Made by a program: the position numbers and the translations under genes | In this document: one piece after another, positions 21,338-36,300 of the stretch | How the letters are laid out: every line of letters starts with the position of its first letter | How positions within the stretch are numbered: the first letter of the stretch is position 1 | Notes under the pieces: model-generated | Told to the model about the DNA's origin: nothing | Database searches by the model: none | What the model saw: the letters and a program-made list of their open reading frames with translations, nothing else | Source: Calliphora vicina | Lineage: Eukaryota; Arthropoda; Insecta; Diptera; Calliphoridae | DNA length: 64,000 bases | Direction of reading: 5' to 3' | NCBI RefSeq assembly: GCF_958450345.1 | Contig: NC_088783.1 | Span: 104,217,302-104,281,301, forward strand

Positions 21338-24300
21338 CTAAAAAAAGAAGAGAAATAAGAAGGTAAGATAAAAGAACACATTCTACATGTACTTAAAAAT
21401 AAATAAACATTTGTCAAAAATAACAGAATTTTGATTTTATTTTTTATAAAAAAAGCTATATATATACCTGATAAATTTTTGACATGATAAATGTCCAAAT
21501 GGTTGTTAAGACAAAAAATTATCAGGTATAGTCTCCATTTATTAGTATTATTGATTCCTTGTGACAAAAATGTTAGTGCTTTTGCTCAGAAAACTTTGTC
21601 TTGACAACAAACGTCATTAATTGTTATGATAAATATTTTTCAAGTATAGACAGGGGTTGATAAAAACTAAACTATATAAATATGACATTTAATTACAGAT
21701 AGTCACAGATTATTACAAATATGCAACAAATGACAGTTGTAAAAAAAACAAGTAAGAGAGCCATATTCGGCTGTGCCGAATCTTATATACCCTTCACCAA
21801 ATTATACATGAACAAATTTGAATTTATATTTTAAATTTTTTTTTTAATTTTAAAATTTAAAAAAATTTTGGTGAAAAAAAAATTCAAGTTAAAAAATATT
21901 TTTTCCTATTTTGACCCATTGTAGGTCCAACTTACTATGATGGTCTTATATACGTCGTTGGAAAGGTCTTTGAAATATCTATCATTAGATATCCATATTG
22001 TCTATAGTAATGACTTAGTAATCCAGATATAGGTCAAAACTAGGTAAACAAAATCGAGGTTGTCCTGGTTTTTTCCTCATATCTCAGCCATTTGTGAACC
22101 GATTTTGCTGATTTTAAATAGCAAACTTCTCGAAAGCAGTCTGACAGAATTATTGAAGATTTGGATCCCGAAGATATCTGGGGTCTTCAAAAAATTGATT
22201 TCAACAGACAGACGGACAGACAGACAGAAGGACATGGCTTAATCAACTCCGCTATTTTTAAGGATCCAGAATATATATACTTTATAGGGTCAGAAATGAA
22301 AAATGTAGAAATTACAAACGGAATGACAAACTTATGTATACCATTCTCACGAAGATGAAGGGTATAAATAATATCGAATCGCATGGTTATTTTGACATTT
22401 TACATTGTAGAATCTACAACCACTTTTCAATGGTTGTGATTTGCAGAGCGAGAGAATAAATAAAATGTTCAATAGACAACGAGTGTGATATATATTTCTC
22501 CCTCTTTCCTAACTACAACCATTTTGAAATTTCCTTTTGTTTGTTTTCTATTTACTGAAAACAGCTGATATATTAAATGATTTTCATAATTATGTACTAA
22601 CCAAAATTACGTTCCATTCCTAAAGTTTTTATAACTATTAGAAATTGTACAAATTATGATACAAATATAAAGCTCCTTAGTCCCGGTCCACACTGTGAAA
22701 CATTTGCTGCAAAACATTTTTAAATTCTCTTTTGAAACTGCATTCGTGTCCACACAGTGAAGTTTTTGCTTTTCAGTTTTTGACATTTCTGTACAGATTG
22801 AATACGAACGAATAAATGTGGATGACATACTCAACAAAAACTTCATGTACATGAAACAAAGTTCCCTTTTTCATTCTTCTTTCCCCTTTCGTCAACAAAC
22901 TCAAATGTTTTGCAGCAAATGTTTCACAGTGTGGACCGGGACTTAACAGTCTTTTAATAATTTAAACAAAACCTCCACAGCTAAATCTCAGACAGACTTT
23001 CCTTTTTAGAACAAGTCACTAAAGGATAACCCCATAATAATAATTGGAAGAACCTTTACCGTGCAGACTTAGTGAACCATCTGGAAAGGGAACCTTAACT
23101 CCATTCAATGATGATCTTACAGGGTAAATGGAGACTGGATTTCAACTTATTGAAATTAATTCACTAATAAAAAAACATGTATAACGATCAAATGAATTAG
23201 GTTATGTTGCTAAAGTTTTTAAAACTTTGATACAAATATTAAGCTCGTTAAAGGTTTACCAATCTTCTAAGAATCCAAGACATTCACCCCATAGAAATAA
23301 TTAGTTGAACTATTACCATGTAAACTCAGCGAATCATCTAGTAAGTGAAATTCAACTCTTTCCAATGATGAACTTACGGGATTAAATGGTGGCTGAAGAC
23401 CTTTTCATGGCTTTTATTTTGAATATAAACTTACTGTCGACTTGAAAATTATATTTGAACTTGATTTACTAATGAAAAAGTTCTATTGGGTATTCCAGAT
23501 AATACGTGAAACTATTGGAAAGTGTCTAACTTATGATATACATATTAACTACTTTAAAGTTTCTACGAATCCAAGTGTTCCTCAAATAGAGAAACTCAAG
23601 CATCCACTGCTAAATATTATTATTATTGAGGCTTTACGCACTGCGACCCATAGGATCTTTTGTGCAGCCTTAGATATTCTCATTCCAACAGATTTAGGCT
23701 ATGAATGAAGCCAATTATTCTATTTGGTGAGTTGTGTCCCTCGGATAGAACATGTTCAGAGGTTTCGGCATGAAGTTCACAAAACATACACTATTCATTC
23801 TCAACATTACCTAAAATAATCCAGTAAGCTTTCGCTCGGTCATGGTGACACCCTACTTAAGAAATCGGAAGTATTTAGTTGGGTCAGTGTTTCAAAATGG
23901 TGAAGGAGTATTATCTCCCCATTTGTGGTACTTGGCTATAAACACCCTGCAGGTGGATTTGGAAAACAGGAGGCACTGTCATTATAATCAGACTGATAAA
24001 CTCGAAATTATCTTGGTAGTACCCATGACAGGAGGCTATATTGGAGTTCAGTATAGAAAAAAACCAATGGTCAAATATTCATGTTAATTTTTAATATATC
24101 GGGGATATCAATTGTTTCATATTTGCTCTAAATATTATATTTAGCCCCATTTCTACGACGTCTGGTTAAAATGATTACTGTATAAAAACTGTCAGTATAA
24201 CTTTAGGTTCAAAAACAATTAGGCATTGTGTAAATGGATTTTCGGTTAATGCTATAAAATAACTGAGAGATTACACAAATAAAAACGTAAAAATTTCAAC

Positions 24301-27300
24301 TATACTCACATATTACCACAATACGTTTCGTATGTCTAAGAAGCATACTTAAGGTACCAGACACAATCAGTTGCATTATACCCATTCCCACAATAGCTCC
24401 TGGTACCATACTAATGCCCAATGAACAAGAAACAAAGGCCTGCAAATTAGAAAACAAACATTAAATTAGAAATTTTGTTTGCAAATTCAAATATTTCACA
24501 ACTTACCCTTAAAAAATCACTCAAAATATAGGCCTGCTCCGTGCCAATAAAATATGCCAAGGGACCAGCAAACAGCAGAGTATCAGTAATACCCTTGATG
24601 CGTTCATGACGAAAAGTAGCCTGAATTTTACCCACCAGTATGGAGAACACCAAAGCCAGCATAGTAAACACCAAATACACAACAATCAAAGTAAAGCTGC
24701 CTTCTCGGGGTTTCTCATTTATAAACGAAGAATATATGGTTTCATTGCCAGCATAACCCTCGGCCTGTAGATCATTGTGCCACAGCGGGCACATATCAGC
24801 ACCACATATACGATTGCCATGTTCATCTAAATTATAGAATTCACTTTTAAAGCCAGACATGTGATTCCAAACGTAGGGAGTGCTGGGTATAAACGATTGA
24901 AAAGCAGCCGAAACTGGTACACTAGAATTTGTTGTTTGCAAAAGTTTAACTGAGCTGGACTCAGTGGTCGTGGTGGTGGTGGTTGTTGTTAGATCAGGGA
25001 ATTTCGCATTCGGACAATTCCAGTCATTTGAAGTGCATGACAATATAAATGAAGCTAGTATAGCTCCCACTATAATGCCTAGGTCTTTGGCAGCATGAAA
25101 CCATCTGGCCAAACGTCTTACCTTTTGATCACGATTGCAAAACAGTTTATGTTCCTCCCAAGAATCCAAGGCATGTGACGAGAGCAGCGTACATTCATGC
25201 TGAGAACAGCTCAGCTTGCTGCCATAGTGAACCACAACAGCTATTTTACTAATAAACGAAGGACTATGCGTCAACCCGAAGAGTATGTAGGCAGGCAGCA
25301 TCGTATAAATTGAGGGGTACAAATGACACAATAAAAATAAACACACAGCCACATAGTTGACACCCATCAGCAGGGAATAGCCAAATTTATGTATAAGTTT
25401 TGGTGTAACCAGGCACATGCCCGCCGATATCAGCAGACCAACACTGAGGAGCAGTGAACCAATATTAGGACCCACTTGCAGCCATTGTTCTCTATGATGC
25501 CACACTGAATTGGAGCCCTGTAAACCAAATATTGGCACTAAGGCGGCACACTTGAGACCATGAGCCACCGCTAGAAAGGTAAATGATTTACCAACTTTCT
25601 GTCTGATATGGGCTGGTATTTTATGTCGGCAATTACGATTGTTCAGTGTTATTAAACGTCTGATGGATGTAGCTCCTATTGAGCTATTAATTGATTCTCG
25701 GCGGCGTGAAGCGGCCAAGGCAGCTTGTACATGATATGATGATACTGGATTGATACGATGTGATCTAGTCGATATGGGAGAATAGGCCGGCATGTGCTGG
25801 AAAGACAAAGACAAATGGTTTAATTTGCAATCATTAAGGATTATTTAAAGAGTTTCAGCTCATCTACCGGCTATAGCCGGCTTTAAATAATTTTAAACAT
25901 GTATGATTATATATGGAAGCTATGACTAAATATGGACCGATATTCACAAAATCCAACAGCTTGATTTTTGCACAATAGATATTTTCATGTACTTTATGAA
26001 GGTTAATGTGCTTTTCGGAAGTGCTCTTTGACCAATTATGGACCGAGGGTACTGCAATTTCTGTATATATGAGGATTATCTATGTAATTTAGTTTTGATT
26101 GGACCATCGTATAGTATAATCTCTGAGGTAGCTCGCTATAAATCGAGAGAAGTTATCACTGACCCCAAGAGCAATAGGTTAGGTTCCATGGGTAGCCACT
26201 CTTCAAACAGCTCACTTGGGTCCATTCAAAATTGATTTCGATTGTGATACCCAAGGGGTAAACATATGGGTATTAATTATACGTCCATTGTTTCCAGGCT
26301 AAACCAACCAGATTGTCTGATGAAAGAGTAGATTCGTCTAAGACTCAACCTTGATAAATCATATAAGCATAATAGGAATGGTAATCAGAGGTTTATCAGA
26401 GCAGGGCATTGGCAGAATAAGTGGGACACCGTCTCCTCCTCTTCTTCAGTATGACTGCTCCTACAGTAGTCATTGTACCGTAGGCCCAATCTCCTAGAAT
26501 GTGTCCCAATTATACAGTGTCCTGTAATGAAGGAAACAATTAGCCTTATTTGCTCACTTTCCAGAACGCCCCCACCAGTTTTTGCTTCACCATATCCCAA
26601 TTCAATTGAGATATGGATCTGTCATTGGCACTCCGGTCGATAATCGCCCTGACAAGATTATCTTTGACAATCTCACTAAAGGACTACGTTAACGACCTAT
26701 GTCTCGCTTTCTGCCTTTTAGGTCCCGGTGCATCCACCTCTGAACATTGCCGTTTAGGCCCCGCTGATGATTCAAAAGAAGGAGGAGCGGTCTTGAGACC
26801 AGCAATGTGGGCTTTCACCCAGGAGAGTGAAGCTTGTTGCTCCTTAGTGAGATCCTCGATTTTTTTAGAGCCGAGTGTCTCAATAAAGCGATAAGCGGAA
26901 CTCCTATTGGTAGCAGCTCTTTTAGCAGGGTCTTTATGCCTGGGATTTGAATCGGAGCCGGAGTTGGCCAGGGGTGATGCGTCTTCAGGACAGGAAGATT
27001 CCTTTGCTAGACCTGATCGCACATGTGGCATGTGGGAGACATCTGTGATAGGCGACTTAGTCGCTTCCCCCTTAGAGGCACCCAAGATAGGGGGTTTAGC
27101 CGACTTGGGCCTTAGCGGCTTTGGAGGTACTAGCATAGAAATCCAATGGTACCTCACCGCTTAGGTCACTACCACCTATAGCCTTAAATTTTTTACATTC
27201 AGCCAACCTGGGTATATCAGATTGACCTCCTGCAACAAGAGCAATAAGTTTCGATAAAAACGCACCAAATCAGACTCTATCGAACGCCTTTTAAATATTC

Positions 27301-30300
27301 AGAGCCACAATTTTTCTGATAAGAAGGTTAGTAAGTACCCCGTAGAGCGTCCATTACGAAAGTCGTACTGGCGTTCGCTAAGTAAATTATTGGAATCCAG
27401 ATATTCAACATGATGGTAATTTACCATACTTTCCTTAATTAAGAAAAACACAGAGCAAATTGGCGTTACATTAGCAACCATCAAACACATAGGAAATTCG
27501 ACTGCACGTTATAAAGAGCTTCAAGAATTTTTAACTGCGTGAGCGCAAAATAATATTGTTACGTTTTTACCTTTTAAAAACGTTGGTTTATTTCCACCGG
27601 ATACTTTTGATTGCAAATAAAAGGAGTTCAGCAGTTTAAAAATTGTAAAAACTCTTTATTTATATAAATTTACACAACAATTTAAACAGTCACTCTATTT
27701 TAATAAAAACACACGTAATAATGTATAAAAATGCAGCGAATATAGGGCCCGTGATAAACTAAACTGCTACCGCTGCCACTATTTATATACAACGTCATCT
27801 TCCTTCCAGTAGATTCATGAATTATCTTAACGGACAAAACTAGAATGTTCTGCTTCTAGAGCTTCAAAGTTGCCATACTTACAAACATAATAGCTGAGTG
27901 TTATCAACATTGTTGATAAGTAGAAGTTTCTACTGATGTAAGTGTTTATAAACATGATGAATGTTGCAAGCAATCGTTACAGACCGTTAAATTCAAATCG
28001 CTGGTAATAACTTCTGTCGATTTATATCGAGCTTTCTCAGAGATCGCACTATACGAGTTGTTATAGATAGAATTTCATCAAACGAGTTCAAGATCAATTC
28101 AGGGGTACCGCAAGGCTCCGTCCTTTCTCCTACTCTATTTTTTATCTTTATAAACGACCTTCTACGTCAAACTTCCAACCCTATCTACTCTTTTGCAGAT
28201 GACAGCAACATTTGCCATTCATATGCATTCAATTATAGACCAAGCCTGTCGGAGATTGGGGCAATGAGGCAAAATATGAATGATACGCTCAACCAAGATC
28301 TTGTGACAATCTCTGAATGGTGTTGTGCGAATAGAGTCGATTTTAATGCACGCAAGACTCAATGTTGTATGTTAACCCACAAACGCACAACAGATCATGT
28401 CGCTCAATCTGTTTTTATGGGTGGTGTAAATATTAAGGAATCAGAAGCTCTTGATGTTCTAGGCATGAGTATTCAGTGCGATGTCCGCTGGACAAATCAC
28501 ATTTTTCGAGTGTCGAAAGAAGCATTCAAGTGCCTTGGTTTTCTAAAACGGTGTAAGAAATACTTCACTCCATCTGATCTCCTTACTATTTACACCACTT
28601 ATATCCGACCAAAAATGGAATACAACTCTCATGTGTGGGCCGGTGCTTCCAAGTCTATTTTGGAGTTACTCGACCGCGTACAGGAGAGGGCGAAGATGCT
28701 TATCGGTGACAGTAGGGTATCCAGCTCTATTGACTCACTGGAACATCGTCGCAATGTGGGTTGTGTTTCACTGTTCTACCGATACTACAATGGTATGTGC
28801 TCTGCTGAAATTAGGGAACTTGTTCCCGAAACCCGTAGATATTTACGCAACACACGCTCTTCGGCAAGGGCACATCAATTCGTTGTCGACTGGACAGTAG
28901 ATCGCACAACACATTACAGGGAAAAATCGTTATTTAGCCGTACTGCCCGTATGTGGAATAAGCTTCCTCCTGAAGTATTTCTTGTCACTTTCAATATAGG
29001 AAAATTCAAGTCAAATGTTCACAAACACTACTCCCTCTACCTATTTTCCTAGTTCCAACACAATTTCAATCACAAATCAGACGAACAAATCATTCCATTT
29101 GTGGCCAGCTTAAGGGTACTCATTTAAACGTTTAAGTTTCCCATTTGTTCAATTGTGTAAATTTGCGCGACGTGTTTCTCTATTTGGTAAAAATTTCGAA
29201 TAAAAATAAATTCAACAAAAGCTTGTGTTTCATTATACAATACCATTCACTTCAATCATTCTGTTCCAAAGATACACAATTTTAGAGGAAGTCCCACAGT
29301 TTGGACCAATACAAAGCATTTCTGATTTTTGATTAGCATAAAATATTTGGGTAAAATTTCATTCCCCTACGTCCTTCCCTAGAGGCCCTATCGGGCTAAC
29401 ATCAGACAGACTTTATGCTTCTACTACCAATATTTCGATATGTTACAAACGAAATGACAAACTCAATATACCTTTGGTGGTGGGTATAAAAAATCTCTTT
29501 CTTAATAAACACCTTTATTCTTCAATTAGTAAATATTTAAAAATTAATTTTTGAAATGTAATTGACGTCATACTCAGTTGTAAAGAATTATCAACAAAAT
29601 ATTCCATCAAGAAATTTATCATCGTAGTTGGTGCAATTTAAAAATTTTGAAAACAAAATTCATTCATTACAATACTTAACCACAAATCCACCTACACATG
29701 TAAAAGTTTTTCTTTGTGTTTAATTGATTCAATATAATCCTGCAGCATTTAGTTATATACCCGTGTACTTTTAGTACCTACTTAAACTGAATAAGTAGTA
29801 TGTGATGATGCCACAATTTAACCACTTTGTTTTTGTTTGTCACCTATTTTAAGTTGAAGTTATTTTAAATACAAAACCATATACATACATATATGTACAT
29901 ATGTTTTCATTCATAAAAATTGCGCACATAAACAAATAAATAATCTCTACATCACCCCATTTCATCCATCCATCCATCGTTCGTACTCACCTCTAAGGCT
30001 TGTTCGTCCCATATGTTGTGTGTTGCACCCGAACTTCTAGTACGCAGCACACGATGTCGATTTGTCAATGAATGACGAAAATGATGGGGATGTTGGTGTC
30101 CATGATGCCTTAAAGTTACTGCACCAACAGCCGTGCCCACTCCAGCACCATAGTTTAATAGGGCAGCCCCACCAATTGGTAAAGTACTTGCTTGGGTCGG
30201 ACCACCACTAGTTGCTGTTGTACTGTGTGGTGCAATGCCACCCATACCCAAGCCAGCCATTAAATAGGGATTGTAGTTGGAGTGCTGAGAATACATAAAA

Positions 30301-33300
30301 TAAGCAAAACAAAGCAATTTAAGAGAGTTTCTACTTGTATGATTTAAGAGAATGATGGAAGATATAGAGAGAGGCTGAAAATGAGATTTACATGATTTTT
30401 TATTTGTTTTTTGAAACAGATGAAATATGAAATTATGGCAAATGCGAGGGTTGGTAGATAAATCAATAAGGGATTAATATTTGTTATGGCAAACTGTCAT
30501 CTGAACTTTATTCATGAGTTCAAATATCATTGTCTCTTTCAACTAGTATAACTATGTGAAGCTACTTAAGGAGCGCATTGATTTTTGGATTTTATCACCC
30601 TAATATTTTTTTTTAGATTTGGAGAAGTTTCAAGAAGTTGAAATCTAAGAAATATGGTGAATATATCAGTAACGTAAAACTCTATTGAATTAAATTTGCA
30701 CTTCCCATCTTTCTATTACCACCATACGCAAAACGTTTCCCTAGCTGACCCGCCCCAAATACTTAGTTCATCATTATCATGAATTGTTCAAGATGCTCAA
30801 CAGCTTTAGAAGTGATTTCGTTCAGACATGTTGAAGGATTTAAAAACAATATTCTAGAACAATTTGCACACAATACCTATATTTTGCTTGTCTGCAGATA
30901 CACCCAGAGTCTCTGGCGGGAATCGAACCCGCAACCCTTAGATTCATAGTCCAGCACACTATCGTAGAGTCTATCGGGTTAATCTTAGTAAGAGTTACAC
31001 AAACTGATGCTAGTCTTTAAAATTAGTCCCAATGAAAAATTATTTATTCTACTAAAGATGTCAATGTTTTAAGTGGATCATTCTGCAATTCACAAAATCA
31101 ACACGGTTGCAGTATAATCCAGAGCGCTTTATTAGAATATCAAAAACCACAATGTATAGCAATGCTATGTTAAACTGGTAGTGACTCACTTAGTTCCTTT
31201 CAGGGATGGCATCTGAAATTTACAAACTGTACCAACTTTTATTAAAAATTTTGGGCTTTGATTGTGCCTGAACTGCAAATATTTCAAACACGAAATCGTT
31301 AATGAGCTTTAAACTGCTTATTTATTAATATTCTGGAGTTCATTTGGAATCGTTTTTTTAAAAAAAGTCGAGGTTTTTAATAATGATATTTAAAACAAAT
31401 ATTTAACAAAAAATCATGTCAAAAGAAACTAAACGGAATAAACAATCGAACAAATTTTCACCTCCCCTTCAAAAAACCAAAAAAAATAATTTTAATTTCT
31501 TCCTCCTCCAAAAGGTTAAGCTGGATCATCTTCCGATACTGTTATAATAATTGTACCAAATGAATCATTGGCGTACTATTGTACTTTTCAGTCACGAAAA
31601 GTACCAAAAAAAGTACAATTGTACCAACTTTGCTCTCCCTGATTCCTTTGTGTTCAGTTGTGATACCCGGATAATAAGAGTCGAGAAAAGCAATTCTCTC
31701 ATCAGGCCTACTTGGCTTCATCGACAAATCCCTCAGGTCATGCTAGAAAAAGTTGAGTTGATCAATGAGATATCCCACAGTTTCAGCATATCCTTCAGCA
31801 ACTCATGAAGAAATTTTTATATGATATTCAATCCCCTAGCCAGTGACCAATTTACTGACACTACAATGTTGATTAAACGATTATAACTTATGATAGATGT
31901 TATCCTTGACAGCATCATACAATGGTCTGTGTCTAAATATGGGAACACTGGGGCCAAACAAAGTCCGACTCAATCTAGGACCCACTTTTTTCTCTAGCAT
32001 ACCCATTAGAGGTACTAGTAGTGTGGTTACAAATAATTTTTCGATCCTCCCGTATGCCAAATAATCGGACCATTCATTCCCAAAGTAGGCCTAATGTTCA
32101 GTTAGCTGGAATACATTCACTCATACGACGATAATGACCTGAGCGAAGGCTGACTATCCCACATCATAAACATCTTTGTACCTCTTAATATTCTGCTCAA
32201 TCATTGTGTTATATGGAAATAAATAATTTCTAAACGACTTGTCTGATAGGGAAAAAATATAAATCGCTTTCCAAAAATATAAAAATCTTTGAAATTGGAT
32301 GGTTAAATTAAATTTTATCCCGATTGGACCAGCAGACATAGTGACAAATGAAAGATCAATTAATGTTGTCGAGGAATTGCAAATAACGCCAATTGGATTT
32401 CGCGATGATTACATTAAACAGTCTTTTTACTTTCTAAAAACATGCAACTGCAAATCGCAGCTTTAAGTGAATCTCACTCGGAAAATATTCGCATGTTGCC
32501 TACGAAAAAACTCTATATTTCGGAGAAAATTGGGATTCGGGTTAGAATATTTTTAGATGAAACTGTTTTTGTTGCGATGTAATTTGATTGGCAGATTTAA
32601 ATGATATTGATAGCAAAGCATATGGTGCAGGTTTCGCAGACTATTAAAAATATATCAACATCATTATTCGGAAAGCTAATCGTAAGCCTTGGATTCTGTA
32701 ACGTCATTCAACACTCTTCAGAAACCAGTGGGCCTCTCAAGATTATAAAATTTTTTCCCCACGATACGATTATATTTATAATATGTTTGGATCTTGGACC
32801 GCTAAAAGTCAGAAAACTCAAGAAGTATCGATGGACAAACATTTTCACGGCTGTCAGGAGCATTATGCTAAGCCAATGGAAAATCTGGATATTGTTGTTC
32901 ACGATATTACTGATATACAGTACCAAATACGATGAGCAATCAAAAGTTCTCCTAGTCCAGATCGCATCATACCATCAGACCTGCAAGATTTGCATATTGG
33001 CACTATTAAGCCATCGATCTTTCTGATCTTTAGATCATATCTACGTCTATCATATGTTATATCAAGATGGACATCATATAAGTAGTTTTAATTACAAAGC
33101 GCGGGAAAACACTCCACTTTAGTACAGATGGCATTATACCATCAAATCTACATGGGAGTATCGGCACTTTGATGGAGAAAACAGATTCGTAATAGCAACC
33201 GAATTTGTTGCCAATCGAATGATTCGGTTGCACACATAGAATTTTTCGGTTCTAGCAACAGAAAATCAGTGGATAAAAAAAGGTTGAAGTAACCAAACTT

Positions 33301-36300
33301 TTGTTACCACTTCTAAAATTTTTAAGTCGCAACTGTAAAATTCTTTCACTGAGGCAGAATCAATCAATCGATTGGCCACAAATTCGGTTGATACTATCTA
33401 ATGAAAATGAATAGCAAATAAAGTAGTTTTGATTTAAAAAAGAGGTAGAACATCCCTCTCTTACGCTGAGGATTTTAGATCAATCATCCTTACTGCTAAA
33501 TACTCTGAAAAGGATAATTGATATCTACATTAGATAGTCGCCTGAACCAGTGATAATATGCCTGTAATAAGAATAGATCGAGTGAAGTTGCACTTAACTC
33601 ACTAGTGAGCTATAAGGGAAGATATCTGAACTACTAGGAATTAACATAAATTGTCTTCATATACCTAGAGAGCGTCATCAATAACATGAAATCGAGATTG
33701 TCGCCCTGGAAGCTCGGGGTGTTAATTCTGCTATTGTGTTGTTTGTTGAAAAATTCCTCACCTTCAGGGGAATAGATGTTAAATACCTATAAGAGACACT
33801 AACTTTAATTGCCTTCGTAGACGTGGAATTAAGATTGACGACTTGGAAACTCTGGGTGTAAATACTGCAATCATGTCATTTGCTGGAAAACTGCTCATGT
33901 TCTTTAAGATTAAGTTAATATTGTTAGGAAATTGCACTATGAATTTGAATTTAACGATTTTAACACGGGTTGCCACATCCAACAGCTTTTGTATACATTG
34001 CCATAAATGGATACTTGGTAGCACTGTGCTACCAACATTAACTGTCACAGCTAGGGTTTTTAATTTCCTGGGAATCGGGAAATTATTTTCGACATTCCCG
34101 GCTATTCCCGAAACATATAATTATACTGTGACTTAGGAATATTATAGCCAAATTTCATATACAAACTTAGTGTTATAATTACTAAATATCAGAGCTTCGA
34201 ATTAATTGATAAAATTTGAGCTTAATTCACTAAAATCTTAATCCGTAATTAAAAAATGTTTCATTCCATAAATCCGTTCCTAATATTTAATTTTTTAGAT
34301 TCATTTTTAAACCTTTGTTTAAACTGAATTAATTTTAAAGTTAATTAATAACAGAATTTATTCAAACTTTGAATGATTAAATTTTTGTTAAATCAAATCA
34401 TTTACAAAATTAATTGAAAAAATTGTCTTAAACCTTTTTGTAATAGATATTAATTGAAGAAAAATTTAATCATTTAATAAATTTTTGAAGCTAAAAACTG
34501 TAAAAAACTTTTCACTTTTTTTGGTGAAAAAAACAGAGTTCTAACTTGTTTTCTATGTATTTTCGTCAGTATTTAATTCCCGGATTCCCGACTAAAAATC
34601 CCTGGAATCGGGTAGTGAAAAACCGGGATTTCCCGGGATGAACATCAAGGTGAGGTTAGTCAAACAGCTGATAACTTTTTTTCGCTTTTTGGTTCTAACA
34701 ATTGTCAAAGCTTGTTTTTAAATTTAAATATCTACATATTGTTACGTTTTAACCTTTTCAAAACGTTGGTTTATTTCCTTTAAATAAACCGGATACTTTT
34801 AGTTTAAAAATTGTAACAACTCTTTATTTATTTAAAATTACAACAATTACAGAAATTAATAGTCACTCAATGTTGTTTTTATACATGTTTATAAATTCGC
34901 AGAAATACAGACACACTTTATAATGTACACGAATTCACTTGAAAAATATAGCACACTTTAAGGCACTCAGTTGATGTATATTCGAATAGCGTCTCTTACT
35001 ACGTTTATACGTAGCATATTCGCAAAGAAAAATTATTTGCAATTAATTAACTCACTGTTTATATGTCACATTGGTTACGGAAAATTCTTGTTTTTATGAG
35101 ATGCCGGATGGTAAAATTTAATTAGTTGGTAGCTCTTTTATTGAATAAAATATGATACATTTTTTATTTTTTTAAATGTAAAAATTAAAGAATCAAAAAT
35201 TCTTGCTCGTCTTGCAAACCAATTAATGCAAAAACGCAATGAAATATTTAAAAAACGTCTTAATAAACTTAAAACGTTAAAACATATGGCAATGCTTAAA
35301 TTATTATTTGCAAATAGTGTCGTTAATCAGGAATTGTTTTCGTGAGTTAGCTATTCGCAAATTTAAAATTAATTCACTGTTTATGCGGCAATTTTTTCTA
35401 ATTGCAATATTTTTATTTGCGAATAAGCCGTGCGTATAAACGTAGTATCTGAAAAAACTCACTAACGACTGCAAACCTCAGCCACTATTTCTAACACTAC
35501 CATCTGCACTCTAGATTGTTCTTTAACTGTCAAAGCTCGTATTTTCGAAGCCTAGAGCATACGCCATCTCTGGTGATTTTTCTACAATATTCTTTAACTG
35601 TCAAAGCTAGCAAACATTCAGCGTTGCCATACTTACGATCAATGATCAACTCAAAGCTTTTATTCAATGTTAATAATGCCCACAGATATGTTACAGTTTG
35701 AGATGCACTGCTGTTTGAAAGCATTATGCAACTTTAAATCTGACGTTAAAATCGTTATATTTGAATTTCGTAACAATATTCTAGCTTATTAACAAAATAT
35801 TTATTTTTTACATAAATAAGTAAATTATTTTTTTAATTTTTCATTTTTGTTTTTTGACATTTGTTAAGACCAATTGTTGTTGATTAACATGATTGCTCTA
35901 GAAAAAGATCCTTCTAGTTTTGTCCGTTAGAAATAAACCGACGTTTTTAAAAGGTAAAAATTTAACAATGTTAACAGAGTTTCGGTACAATCACCACTGT
36001 TCTGTGACAAGAATATTAATACTCTACTCGTGATTATAAATGATGTCAAGGGTGTTAACTCTGCGCCAACTTAACTGGTATTATTCACTAGGCGATATAA
36101 GAACCACATTATTTAATCAAAAGATCGATGGATGTCCGATATTACCATATACCTGGGTCTGCTATTTACAGAACCTTTAAAATATTTCGCTTCATTGAGC
36201 AAGATGGGGATAATATGGGTTACAGGTGGTAAATATGGTGTTCACTAACATGGTCTATCAGCGAAAGAAGCTACATTCAGAGGAGAATCTGTTTAAAAAT

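Noticed and set aside
26907..27164. Plus-strand open frame of 85 codons
   Set aside because: Shadow of the minus-strand LINE ORF1-like frame.
30909..30985. Functional tRNA gene
   Set aside because: The T-arm is perfect, but the D-arm and acceptor stem do not pair and the anticodon stem has a mismatch; SINE/relic is the better reading.
32601..33026. 141-codon open frame in UNC93-like intron 1
   Set aside because: Composition is hydrophobic/AT-driven with no motif, no splice signals and no link to the host gene frame.
33779..34136. Overlapping open frames on both strands near 33.8-34.1 kb, with two similar passages at 33690 and 33830
   Set aside because: The duplication is visible (GATTGTCGCCCTGGAAGCTC against GATTGACGACTTGGAAACTC), but no family could be named and the frames conflict; left unassigned.
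34060..34650. CCCGGGAATCGGGAA-like motifs at both ends, possible TIR element
   Set aside because: Motifs recur but do not form clean inverted ends and no target duplication could be found.
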